A stretch of DNA of 42,568 nt, taken from assembly GCA_016209735.1 (NCBI GenBank), contig JACQVN010000024.1, positions 1-42,568 of the forward strand. Reading direction: 5' to 3'. The notes below the pieces were generated by a model. It made no database searches. It was given only the letters and a program-made list of their open reading frames with translations, and was not told where the DNA came from. Shown one piece after another: positions 7,539 through 15,038 of the stretch. The stretch is from Candidatus Methylomirabilota bacterium. GTDB lineage: Bacteria > Methylomirabilota > Methylomirabilia > Methylomirabilales > 2-02-FULL-66-22. Numbering within the stretch: position 1 is the first letter of the stretch; the number at the start of each line of letters is the position of its first letter. The position numbers and the translations under genes are program-made.

Positions 7539-8446
7539 CAAGGCCTCCCGGGGGAGCCCCGGCCGGTCGGCGTGAGCGCGGCCACCAGCCGGCCGTGTAT
7601 GTGACCGTTGGACGCCAGGATGGTCGGGTCGTCGAGATCGAAGGGGCGTCCGGCCCCCGTGGTGACGCGCCCCCCCGCCTCCCTCACGAGGAGCGCACCT
7701 GCCGCGAGGTCCCAGGGATGTGCGCTCTGCTCCCAGTAGGCATCCAGCCGCCCCGCGGCGACATAGGCGAGGGCGAACCCGGCCCCGAAAATGCGGACGT
7801 TCCGCACCCGAAGGGCCAAGGCGGCGATGCGCTCGCGCAGCGGCCGATTTCCCCACACCGTGTCGTCGTGCCAGAGGGAGAGGACGCACTCGTGAAGGGC
7901 CCGCCGCCCCGACACGCGGATCCGCCGGCCATTCAGCCAGGCGCCCCGCCCGCGCTCCGCCACGAACAGCTCGCCGAGGCCGGGGAAGTACGCGACGCCG
8001 GCCTCCAGGGTCCCCCGCCGCTCCAGGGCGATCAGGACGGCATAGAGGGGGAGGCCCGTGACGAAAGCGAGGGTTCCGTCCAGCGGGTCCACGATCCAGC
8101 GGCCGTCCGGGCCGTTCCGGGCGCCGCCTTCCTCGCCCAGGAAGCCGATGCGGGGGAAGCGTCTGCGGAGCATCGTTTGAATCCGCCGCTCGGCGGCGGC
8201 GTCCACCTCCGTCACCGGATCCTTGGCCGACTTGAGGCGTACCTGCCGCGGCCGGCCGGCGCGACGCAGGAGGAGGCCTCCGGCGGCCAGCGCCGCCTCG
8301 ATGGCGGCCTGAGTCTCGGACAAGAACCGTACGGCAGTACGGCGGTTCGATAGTACGGCAGTACGGGAATACGGCAGCTCGCCTGCTTTCGTACCGTCGT
8401 ACTGCCGTACCGCCGTACTGTCGTACGTCTTTAGCTGTGCGCTCAT
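7538..8446 (-). CDS. Inositol monophosphatase-family phosphatase
   Basis: A 302-aa member of the IMPase/SuhB/CysQ family, Mg-dependent phosphatases for inositol phosphate, PAP or sugar phosphates. Metal-site motifs are present: GEEGG (about 104), WIVDPLDGTLAF (about 117-128) and HPWDLAAGALLVREAGG (about 225). The ATG at 8446 overlaps the preceding stop as ATGA. With that start the first 40 or so residues (KTYDSTAVRQYDGT to RRTAVRF) are encoded by the octad repeat, and only from about residue 42 (FLSETQAAIEAAL) does family-like sequence begin. A TTG at that point is an alternative start. The neighbouring Idh-type enzymes make a cyclitol phosphate a plausible substrate, but this is inference. 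Confidence 0.88.
   Translation of the reverse strand: MSAQLKTYDSTAVRQYDGTKAGELPYSRTAVLSNRRTAVRFLSETQAAIEAALAAGGLLLRRAGRPRQVRLKSAKDPVTEVDAAAERRIQTMLRRRFPRIGFLGEEGGARNGPDGRWIVDPLDGTLAFVTGLPLYAVLIALERRGTLEAGVAYFPGLGELFVAERGRGAWLNGRRIRVSGRRALHECVLSLWHDDTVWGNRPLRERIAALALRVRNVRIFGAGFALAYVAAGRLDAYWEQSAHPWDLAAGALLVREAGGRVTTGAGRPFDLDDPTILASNGHIHGRLVAALTPTGRGSPGRP
8326..8428. repeat. Inverted octad array inside a coding frame
   Basis: Arm one (8326-8382) reads as 8-mers CCGTACGG, CAGTACGG, then further copies including TAGTACGG, CAGTACGG and GAATACGG. Arm two (8388-8428) reads TTCGTACC, GTCGTACT, GCCGTACC, GCCGTACT, GTCGTACG. It uses the same word as 1788-1942. Here the element lies between the ATGA-coupled start at 8446 and the conserved part of the phosphatase, without a stop in that frame. 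Confidence 0.75.
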
Positions 8447-9522
8447 GCTACTGGTCGCTTCAGCGCCTGGAAGATCTTGTGGAGCAACGCCACGTCCCCC
8501 TTGGCCTCCTCCGGGGTGGTGAGGGGGGTCTTGCCCAGATTCACGCACTCCGCGAAGTGGAGCAACTCTTCCTTGAAGGCCTCCTTCAGGGAGGCGGTGA
8601 TCTTCTTCTCGAAGGGTTTTCCGTCCTCCATGCCCTCCACGAACACCGGCGTGGGCATGTTGCGGAAGAAGGGGGACGGGAAGGCCAGGCGCACCCGACT
8701 GGCCTTGCCGTAGTACACAACCGTCTCCTCGTAGTGGGCGAGGTCCGGCAGGTATTGCAGGCTGAGGACGGCCCGGACACCCGAGGCGTAGCGGAGACTG
8801 GTGAGGGTTCCCTCGCCGCCGTGCCAGACGTCGGTGAAGAGCACCTCCTCCGGGTCGCCCGACAGCCCCCTGAGCAGGTTGATGTCGTGGACCAGGGTCG
8901 AGAGGAGGTTCCCGGCAAAGACCCGCCGCTCCAGGGGCGTGAAGTCCCCGATGGCCTCGCGGATCAGCGCGTCCTGGTCGGCCCGCAGCTTGGCCTGCAC
9001 GTTCGGCGGGACGTCCGTGAACCGCCGGATGTCGTGGTGGCCGGCCTGGTTGGCCTCGTTGGGGTGCAGCACGGTGATCTGGATGGTCTGGAGGTCCGTC
9101 ATGCCCTGGATGAGCGGCCGCGCGTGGCGGAAGCCGGGGTCGTAGCGTTTCATATAGGTGACCATGCAGACGGTCCCCGCCTTCCGGTGGGCCGCCAGGA
9201 TGCCGTCGGCCTCCCGCAGGGTGTAGCACATCGGCTTCTCGGTGCAGACGTGCTTCCCGGCGTGCAGGGCATCGATGATCACCTGTCCGTGAGAGTCGGC
9301 GGAGAGGACTACCACCGCATCCATGGGCTCCCGCAAGAGATCCCGATACTCCAGGTATCGCTTGCCGATCCCGTAGTACTCTCCCACGTGCCTCAGCGTC
9401 CCGGGGGAGACGTCGCACAGGGCGACGACCTCGTACACCTCGTGCAGCTCCTTCAGGTGGGGGAGGTGCATCATCTGGCCGATGAGGCCGCATCCGATGA
9501 CCCCGACGCGTATCCGGCTCAT
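8443..9522 (-). CDS. Gfo/Idh/MocA-family oxidoreductase 1
   Basis: A 359-aa dehydrogenase. It starts MSRIRVGVIGCGLIGQMMHL, a Rossmann GxGxxG motif, and has CDVSPG at the end of the second strand and HVCTEKPMCY (EKP motif near residue 96). The C-terminal domain carries STLVHDINLLRGL, with the conserved catalytic-region His and Asp. AAGGAG precedes the ATG. It is coupled to the phosphatase gene by a 4-nt overlap. It differs clearly from the second family member in this locus, so the two probably act on different intermediates or positions. The presence of two Idh-type enzymes is typical of inositol and keto-sugar catabolic loci. Confidence 0.92.
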   Translation of the reverse strand: MSRIRVGVIGCGLIGQMMHLPHLKELHEVYEVVALCDVSPGTLRHVGEYYGIGKRYLEYRDLLREPMDAVVVLSADSHGQVIIDALHAGKHVCTEKPMCYTLREADGILAAHRKAGTVCMVTYMKRYDPGFRHARPLIQGMTDLQTIQITVLHPNEANQAGHHDIRRFTDVPPNVQAKLRADQDALIREAIGDFTPLERRVFAGNLLSTLVHDINLLRGLSGDPEEVLFTDVWHGGEGTLTSLRYASGVRAVLSLQYLPDLAHYEETVVYYGKASRVRLAFPSPFFRNMPTPVFVEGMEDGKPFEKKITASLKEAFKEELLHFAECVNLGKTPLTTPEEAKGDVALLHKIFQALKRPVA

Positions 9523-9596
9523 CCTTCGCTCCTTGTCCCTTTCGGACGGCTAGCGGAGTGTGCCGCGGAGCAGGCTGCCGAAAAGGAATGTCCATA

Positions 9597-9698
9597 CTTC
9601 GACAGGCTCATGCTTCGACAGCATGAGCGGGAATACATCGTGGTTTTCTGGATCTCCTCCGCTCCGCTCACCCTGAGCCCGTCGAAGGGTGAGCGGAG
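9597..9698. repeat. CGCTCA-type palindrome pair
   Basis: This lies between the TIM-barrel gene and oxidoreductase 1. A CTTCGACAGGCTC core with CATGCT/AGCATG arms (about 9598-9630) is followed by CCGCTCACCCT...AGGGTGAGCGG (9664-9697). It is the same family as 4848-4955 and 10694-10796. No gene is seen in the 9523-9763 gap. Confidence 0.65.
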
Positions 9699-9763
9699 GA
9701 TAATCCTTCGGCGGCGTGCCCGAATCTTGAGTCTTGTTGCCTCCATCTATACAGCGCCTGGAG

Positions 9764-10606
9764 CTATCCCCAGTGCGCCCGCAGCCGCACCAGCGATTCC
9801 CGGAGGTAGGCGTCGAGGATCGCCGGGGAGCGCTCGTCCTTGATGGATCGGAACGGATCGGGGCCGGGGGGCATGACCTCAAGGACGATTGCCCCGGCGT
9901 ACCCGATCTCCCGCAGGGCCTCCCGCGGCGGGGCCAGATCGAGATGGCCTCGGCCGAGTCCCTGCCGGTTGCTGTCCGCCACGTGGACGTGGAAAAGGCG
10001 GTGTCCCGCGGCCCGAATCGACGCCGGAATGTCCGGCTCCTCCAGATTGGCGTGAAACAGGTCGAGGGTCGTGCCGACCCAGGTCGAGCCGACGGCCTTC
10101 ACATAGGCGATGGCCTGCTCCGTGGTGTTCACCAGATAGGCCTCGTAGCGGTTCAGGGGCTCGATGCAGATGCGCACCCCGAGCCGTTCCGCCTCGCGCG
10201 CGGCCCGCTGCATGCCCGCGACCGACCAGGCCCACTCCTCGGCGTAACTGGCGATGGGCGCGAGCCGCGTTTCGCCGGACGGCAGCATCTGGACCAGAGG
10301 CGCCCCGATGTCGGCGGCGAAGCGCAGGCAATCGACGAGGTAGCGCACGGCTTCGTCCCGTACGGCCGGGTCGGGATGGGCCAGGTCGCGCCGCGTCGCC
10401 GGAACCATGCAAGACGCCGTGAGGCCGAGAGGGCGAAGTCCGGAGTCGGCCAGCGCGCGCCGCACGTCCGCGAACGCCCAGCGATCCGGCTCGCCTGGGA
10501 TCTCCACGCCGTCATAGCCCGCGAAGGCGATGCGGCCGAGGATCGCGGGGAGCGGCGCGTCCCCGTAGATCCAGGCACACACGCCCAAGGGGAGCCGGGG
10601 GGGCAT
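9764..10606 (-). CDS. Sugar phosphate isomerase/epimerase-like TIM barrel
   Basis: A 280-aa protein of the xylose-isomerase-like TIM barrel family (AP-endonuclease-2 fold), which includes IolE, IolO, hydroxypyruvate isomerase and ketose 3-epimerases. Candidate metal ligands are the Glu in RICIEPLNRYEA, the Asp in TTLDLFHAN, the His in LFHVHVADSNRQ and the Glu in IVLEVMPPG. The ATG at 10606 is chosen because a strong GGGAGGAAG lies 5 nt upstream; the in-frame ATG 90 nt further upstream would add sequence encoded by a hairpin repeat. The enzyme probably isomerises or epimerises a keto-sugar or keto-cyclitol produced by the neighbouring dehydrogenases. Confidence 0.88.
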   Translation of the reverse strand: MPPRLPLGVCAWIYGDAPLPAILGRIAFAGYDGVEIPGEPDRWAFADVRRALADSGLRPLGLTASCMVPATRRDLAHPDPAVRDEAVRYLVDCLRFAADIGAPLVQMLPSGETRLAPIASYAEEWAWSVAGMQRAAREAERLGVRICIEPLNRYEAYLVNTTEQAIAYVKAVGSTWVGTTLDLFHANLEEPDIPASIRAAGHRLFHVHVADSNRQGLGRGHLDLAPPREALREIGYAGAIVLEVMPPGPDPFRSIKDERSPAILDAYLRESLVRLRAHWG

Positions 10607-10618
10607 GACACTTCCTCC

Positions 10619-10648
10619 CTGGTTTTTGCGCTGAGCGCACAAAACCAG
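10619..10648. repeat. CTGGTTTTTGCGC hairpin, copy 1
   Basis: An inverted repeat with arms CTGGTTTTTGCGC and GCGCACAAAACCAG around a short loop, just upstream of the TIM-barrel ribosome site. A near-identical hairpin sits at 21053-21081 directly after the second ychF-like gene, so this is a dispersed element. Confidence 0.6.
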
Positions 10649-10693
10649 AACGGGCGGACCGTTCCATGCTTCTGTTGCTGTGCATAACAGGCG

Positions 10694-10796
10694 CACCCTT
10701 CGACGGGCTCAGGGTGAGCGGAGAATCGCCCGGCACCCGTGGGGGGATCCCGCTCATGCTGAGTCCTGAGCTTGTCGAAGGGTCGAAGCATGAGCG
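10694..10796. repeat. CGCTCA-type palindrome pair
   Basis: CACCCTTCGACGGGCTCAGG and TGAGCG (10694-10720) face CGCTCATGCT...AGCATGAGCG (10751-10796) with a core of the opposite orientation. The pair fills the gap between the aminotransferase and TIM-barrel genes. Its layout is the same as at 4848-4955. Confidence 0.65.
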
Positions 10797-10847
10797 CTTC
10801 GAAACAGGAGCGCCTCGACGCATGAACGTTCCCCTTCCAGCCTCACA

Positions 10848-12158
10848 CTACGCCAGCGCCTGGTCCAGGTTGGCGAAGACACGCTGGACGGCTTCCACAT
10901 ACTTCTCCATCAATGCCAGGGGCTGCGGAAAGAGCGGAAACGAATGGGACCCGATGACCAGGGAGTCCAGGAGGAGCTTGCGGGTCTCGGGATACTCCGC
11001 CAGGTCGTACTTCACCTCCTCGCCGAGCGGGCACTTCCAGGGACAGGCGAGGCCATACCCGCTGCGCTCCTGGAAGAGACTCTGCCCCGGGACGGGCACG
11101 GTCTGCCAGAGGCTCACCTCCACCCCCTCCGCCGTCAGCGCGGCCAGGATCTTCTGGCGGAAGTCCCGGGGCGGGAGGTTCGAGCCCGCGGCGGCCGGGT
11201 CGAGCCGGATGCGGTATTGATAGTAGCCGGACGTGCAGCCGGGGGGGACGTAAGGGGGGACGATCCCCGGGACCTTGGCCAGGTGGTCGGTGAGAAACGC
11301 CGCATTCCGCCGGGTCTGCTGGAGGGAGGCGTCCAGCCGGCGAAGTTGGCTGCGGCAGAGGGCCGCCGTCAGCTCCGTGGTGCGGTACATCCAGCCCATC
11401 ATCAGCGAGTTGTACTCGCGGGCCCCGTCCAGCGGCCGGGTGGGATCGAAGGCCTTCCGGTCGCTCTCCCGGATGTCCTCGCCGAACTCGCGGAACCGGT
11501 GGGCGCGCTCGCGCAGGTCATCGCGGTCGGTCAGCAGAATCCCCCCCTCGCCGGCGGGCAGGTTCTTGCTGGACTGGAAGGAGAAGCAGCCCACGTCCCC
11601 CATGCTCCCGACCCTCTTGCCCTTGTAGGTGGAGCCGTGGGCCTGGGCGGCGTCCTCGATGACCAGGAGGCCGTGCTTCTTGGCGATGGCGAGGATGGGG
11701 TCCATGTCCGCCGGCAGCCCGTGGATGTGGACCGGGATGATGGCCCTGGTGCGGCCGGTGATTCGTTCTTCGATCCTGGCCGGATCGATGTTGTAGGTCC
11801 GCGGGTCGATATCCGCGAAGATGGGGACGGCGTTCTGCTGGAGGACCGCCAGGGCGGTGGCCAGGAACGTGAAGGCCGTGGTGATTACCTGGTCGCCGGT
11901 CCCGATCTTCCCCGCGGCCACGGCGGTGTGCAGCGCGGCGGTCCCGCTGTTGGTGGCCAGCGCGTATCGCACGCCGCAGTAACGGGCCCATTCTTCCTCC
12001 AGGCTCCGGACCTGGACGGCGAAGGGGCCGGAAAGCACCCCGGCATCCAGGACGGCCGTCACCGCCGCCTTGTCCTCGGCCGTGATGATGGGCCAGCGGA
12101 CGTGGAGGTCCCTGGGCACCATGGGGGTTCCGCCGCGGATGGCCAGCGTGTCGCTCAT
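10848..12158 (-). CDS. DegT/DnrJ/EryC1/StrS-family PLP aminotransferase
   Basis: A 436-aa PLP-dependent enzyme of the family that transaminates keto-sugars and keto-cyclitols (ArnB, StsC, AHBA synthase). The PLP site Lys lies in CFSFQSSKNLPAGEGG. ATNSGTAALHTAV binds the cofactor phosphate, and VIEDAAQAHGSTYKG carries the cofactor-ring Asp. The N-terminus LAIRGGTPMVPR resembles the StsC / AHBA-synthase-like branch. The ATG at 12158 follows GGAG and overlaps the regulator stop (ATGA). In a locus with Idh-type dehydrogenases it could aminate or deaminate a keto-cyclitol; a purely biosynthetic role is the alternative. Confidence 0.9.
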   Translation of the reverse strand: MSDTLAIRGGTPMVPRDLHVRWPIITAEDKAAVTAVLDAGVLSGPFAVQVRSLEEEWARYCGVRYALATNSGTAALHTAVAAGKIGTGDQVITTAFTFLATALAVLQQNAVPIFADIDPRTYNIDPARIEERITGRTRAIIPVHIHGLPADMDPILAIAKKHGLLVIEDAAQAHGSTYKGKRVGSMGDVGCFSFQSSKNLPAGEGGILLTDRDDLRERAHRFREFGEDIRESDRKAFDPTRPLDGAREYNSLMMGWMYRTTELTAALCRSQLRRLDASLQQTRRNAAFLTDHLAKVPGIVPPYVPPGCTSGYYQYRIRLDPAAAGSNLPPRDFRQKILAALTAEGVEVSLWQTVPVPGQSLFQERSGYGLACPWKCPLGEEVKYDLAEYPETRKLLLDSLVIGSHSFPLFPQPLALMEKYVEAVQRVFANLDQALA

Positions 12159-13240
12159 GACCTGCTCCTTCGCCCGGCGGCGTTCCTGGGCGCCACCGGG
12201 CCGCCGACCCCGCACGAGGCCCGCACGACCAGCGTGTGGGACACGACCGTGGTCGAATAGACGTGCCGCTCCCCTTCGGTCAACTGGGCCAGCGCCTTCC
12301 GGACGGCCAGGCGCCCCATCTCCTCCTTGGGGACAGCCACGGTGGTGAGCGGGGGGGTGATGTGCGCCGCGTACTCGATGTCGTCGTAGCCCACCACGGC
12401 CATCTCCCCAGGGACCGAAAGGCGCCGATCCCGAAGCGCGCGCAGGACGCCGATGGCCCGGTCGTCATTGGTGAAGATTGCCGTCGGGCGCAGGTCGCCC
12501 TTCAGGAGGAGTTCCGCGGCCTCGTAGCCTGCGGCCGGCCCGAAGGGGGCGGCCAGGACGAGGCTGTCCCGCCAGGGGATGTCGCTCTCCCGGAGGGCGC
12601 GCCGGTAGCCTGCGGTCAGGGCCTGGGAGAAGGGGTGGCGGGCCGGGCCGGGGATGATGGCAATCTTGCGGTGCCCCAGCTTGATGAGGTGTCGGATGGC
12701 GTCATAGGCCCCCAGGGCGTCGTCGCAGACGATGGCGTCCGCCTCCCGCAGCGGGGGACGCATGTCCACCAGAACCAGCGAGAAGCCGTTGGCCCGAAGC
12801 TGCCGGACGAAGCGGGGGGGCGCCTTTCCCACCAGGATGAGGCGGCGCGTCATGGCTTCGCGGATCATGCGGGGAATGGCGGGGGGAGGCTGCGAATCTT
12901 CCAGACCGGAGCCGAAGAGGAGGTGAACGTCGAGCTGCCGAGCCTCGTCGGCAATGCCCTGGATGATGCCGGCGAAGTAGCTGTGAGAGGTCAGCACGTC
13001 GCGGCTGAAGAGGGTGCCGATGATGCGTTCCTGGGACGCGGTGGGGGTGCGGGTCACCAGCGAGCGCGCGGCCGGGTTGGGGAGGTAGCCCAGGCGCCGG
13101 ACTGCCGCCAGCACCTTGCGGCGGCTGGCCTGGCTGACGTCCGGCCGGCCGCGGACCACCCGGGACACCGTCATGATTGACAGGCCCGTGTGATTCGCGA
13201 TATGTTTCAAGGTGACCGGAGATCGCGGCGGTTTCGGCAT
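12155..13240 (-). CDS. LacI-family transcriptional regulator
   Basis: A 361-aa LacI/GalR regulator. Residues 9-55 form the HTH and hinge (VTLKHIANHTGLSIMTVSRV, then YLPNPAARSLV). The rest is a periplasmic-binding-like effector domain ending around TTVAVPKEEMGRLAVRKALA. It is the first gene of the minus-strand catabolic locus and is coupled to the aminotransferase gene by ATGA. A LacI-type operator lies 15 nt upstream of its ATG, suggesting autorepression and control of the locus. The effector is unknown, likely the imported sugar or cyclitol. The last 20 or so residues (VGGPVAPRNAAGRRSRS) are not family-like. Confidence 0.93.
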   Translation of the reverse strand: MPKPPRSPVTLKHIANHTGLSIMTVSRVVRGRPDVSQASRRKVLAAVRRLGYLPNPAARSLVTRTPTASQERIIGTLFSRDVLTSHSYFAGIIQGIADEARQLDVHLLFGSGLEDSQPPPAIPRMIREAMTRRLILVGKAPPRFVRQLRANGFSLVLVDMRPPLREADAIVCDDALGAYDAIRHLIKLGHRKIAIIPGPARHPFSQALTAGYRRALRESDIPWRDSLVLAAPFGPAAGYEAAELLLKGDLRPTAIFTNDDRAIGVLRALRDRRLSVPGEMAVVGYDDIEYAAHITPPLTTVAVPKEEMGRLAVRKALAQLTEGERHVYSTTVVSHTLVVRASCGVGGPVAPRNAAGRRSRS

Positions 13241-13254
13241 AGGTCGTCGCTTCT

Positions 13255-13266
13255 GTTAGCGTTAAC
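13255..13266 (-). promoter_or_regulatory. LacI-type operator upstream of the regulator gene
   Basis: GTTAGCGTTAAC is a near-perfect palindrome (10 of 12 positions symmetric) with the central CG typical of LacI/GalR sites. It sits 15-26 nt before the regulator ATG, where bound repressor would block the start of the whole minus-strand locus. This is inferred from pattern and position. Confidence 0.55.
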
Positions 13267-13412
13267 GGTAGTATCTCTATCGCGGCCCGCCCGTCCTGTC
13301 AAGGGCTTTCCGCCGGGCCGGACTCGGGACGAGCGCTGAGAAGCTGTGAAGGAATCGGCAATCGGTGGTGCGACGGTTCGCGTTCGCTCGGATGTGCTCC
13401 CGCCGCATGACA

Positions 13413-13692
13413 AAATCCGCCCAACCCCCCTTTGGTAAAGGGGGGCGAGGGGGGATTTCCGGCGGGCGAGGCGGACTGAACGACGAGCCTGCTGGTCCCG
13501 CGGCTTCGGCACATGGAATAGCTTTACAAACTCCGAGAGAAGTGCGCATGCTCCGGCAGGCCCATGCTTCGATCCTGCCTGGGCGGGACTCAGCATGAGG
13601 CTTCGACGGGCTCAGCATGAGCGGCAATGGGTCATTGCCGTCAAGCGGACCTCCGCCTCCGCTCACTCTCAGCCTGTCGAGGGATGAGCGGA
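13413..13692. repeat. Repeat cluster upstream of the regulator
   Basis: The 13241-13947 gap has no convincing gene. It holds a G/C-block palindrome (AAATCC...CCCCCCTTT / AAAGGGGGG...GGATTT, 13413-13458), like one at 17928-18093. It also holds a degenerate pair of CGCTCA/CTTCGAC-type palindromes (13562-13624 and 13656-13692) around a GGCAATG/CATTGCC hairpin. The remaining sequence to 13947 shows nothing recognisable. Confidence 0.6.
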
Positions 13693-13947
13693 GGATGTCT
13701 CAACCGCCTGCTCGGAGACAGCGGTGATGGCTCAGGCGACATTCCGGCTGGCAGAGCCGCGCCTCCGGCGCGCCTTCCCGAAACGCTGAGTCCCCCGCCT
13801 CGTCGCGGCTAAGCGGACTGCCGGCCCCCGGGGTCCGATCCCTGACGTACGGTGGTGTCCCGTTCGCGGTCCATCCCGGGTGGGCCGAACTCGAACCGCG
13901 GGATTATTCCAGCTTCTCCCGCTCAATAGTTCGTCCGGGGTGCGGCC

Positions 13948-14184
13948 GTGGCAGAGTATGAATTCCGACCCGAGGATATCGAATGGTGGTCGCTGACGCC
14001 GGCGCAGCGCCTCTCGGAGAGCGAGAAGCTGTGGGCGACGTACCTGGCACTGGGAGGGAGCCTTGACCCCGAGCCCGATACGCAAAGTCCTTTCCATTTT
14101 TCGGAAGCACCGGGTCCGGGCGCTGCTCATGGGCGGGCAGGCGTGCATCGCTTACGGGGCCGCCGAGTTCAGTCGGGACGTTGA
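13948..14184 (+). CDS. Small protein preceding a nucleotidyltransferase
   Basis: A 78-aa product starting at a GTG. The first 50 or so residues (MAEYEFRPEDIEWWSLTPAQ, then RLSESEKLWATYLALGGSLD and PEPDTQSPF) look like a genuine soluble domain. The end is Gly/Arg-rich and read from the overlap with the next gene. The two genes overlap by about 120 nt in different frames, which suggests coupled expression. I do not recognise a defined domain. By position it could be the antitoxin-like partner of the nucleotidyltransferase. The start is uncertain because the Shine-Dalgarno is weak. Confidence 0.55.
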   Translation: MAEYEFRPEDIEWWSLTPAQRLSESEKLWATYLALGGSLDPEPDTQSPFHFSEAPGPGAAHGRAGVHRLRGRRVQSGR

Positions 14185-14812
14185 TCTGGCAGTGCTCTGC
14201 TCGGCGAACAACCTCGCCCGACTACGGCAGGCGTTGGGAGAGTTGGCGGCAGTGCCGGTGTTCGTTCCTCCGTTGGACGAGTCGTACCTCCGCCGCGGTC
14301 ATGCCTGCCATTTCCGCTGCCAGGCCCCTGAAGTGGCAGGACTCCGAGTCGATATCATGTCGGTGCTCCGCGGTTGCGAGGATTTTGCCGAGCTCTGGCA
14401 AAGGCGGGAAACCATCTCCAGCAGAGAGTTGGGGCGTATCAATCTCCTGGCGCTGCCCGACCTGGTCGCCGCCAAGAAGACCCAGCGGGACAAGGATTGG
14501 CCGATGATTCGGCGACTCCTCGAGGCGGACTATTTCCGCCATAGGCGAAATCCAAGACCGGGGCAGGTGGACTTTTGGCTGCGCGAGTTGCGGACGCCAG
14601 AACTCCTGGTGGAGCTGGTGCGGCGTCGGCCGGCCCGCGCCCGACGCCTGGAGACTGCACGCCCACTTCTCCGCAGGGCAGCCACCGGCGATCTTGATCG
14701 CCTGGGCAACGCCTTGGAGCGGGAACAGGAGGTGGAGCGGGCCGCCGATCGAACCTACTGGGCCCCGCTGCGCAGGGAGCTGGGACTGCTGCGTCGCAGT
14801 CGGCACGCCTGA
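14063..14812 (+). CDS. Nucleotidyltransferase-fold protein (AbiEii/DUF6036-like)
   Basis: A 249-aa protein with a minimal nucleotidyltransferase core: RALLMGGQACIAYGAAEFSR, then the Asp-x-Asp pair of DVDLAVL (residues about 18-45), and a third acidic strand RVDIMSVL near residue 95. This is the pattern of AbiEii-type and DUF6036 nucleotidyltransferases, some of which are toxins that modify tRNA or proteins. The start is a TTG behind GGGAGGGAG, inside the small upstream gene. The C-terminal third is Arg-rich and helical. A two-gene toxin-antitoxin-like module is a reasonable inference; a housekeeping nucleotidyltransferase is the alternative. Confidence 0.75.
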   Translation: MTPSPIRKVLSIFRKHRVRALLMGGQACIAYGAAEFSRDVDLAVLCSANNLARLRQALGELAAVPVFVPPLDESYLRRGHACHFRCQAPEVAGLRVDIMSVLRGCEDFAELWQRRETISSRELGRINLLALPDLVAAKKTQRDKDWPMIRRLLEADYFRHRRNPRPGQVDFWLRELRTPELLVELVRRRPARARRLETARPLLRRAATGDLDRLGNALEREQEVERAADRTYWAPLRRELGLLRRSRHA

Positions 14813-15038
14813 GCAGGACCTCGGCTGCGCACCCGACATGGCGTGTGCGTTTGTGTGGGCCGCGTCGGCGTGGGCATCCGTATTCGCACCGGCGCTAGGG
14901 GGACTGAAGGCGCTCGAGGGAAGGACAGACGACGCGCGATGCCGGACACTGAGGCCATAAACAAGTTGTATTTTGCAGACATGGTCGCGAGGAGCCGGTC
15001 GGAGAGTATCGGGCAAAGGAGGAGACCGGAAGGGACTC

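Noticed and set aside
6366-7889. A 507-residue version of oxidoreductase 2
   Set aside because: The first 117 residues are Arg/Gly/Pro-rich shadow sequence over the phosphatase gene. The ATG at 7538 overlapping the previous stop is the natural start.
7538-9595. A single 685-residue open frame spanning the phosphatase and the region upstream
   Set aside because: Its first half is the antisense-like shadow of oxidoreductase 1 in another frame. The real phosphatase starts at the ATGA overlap at 8446.
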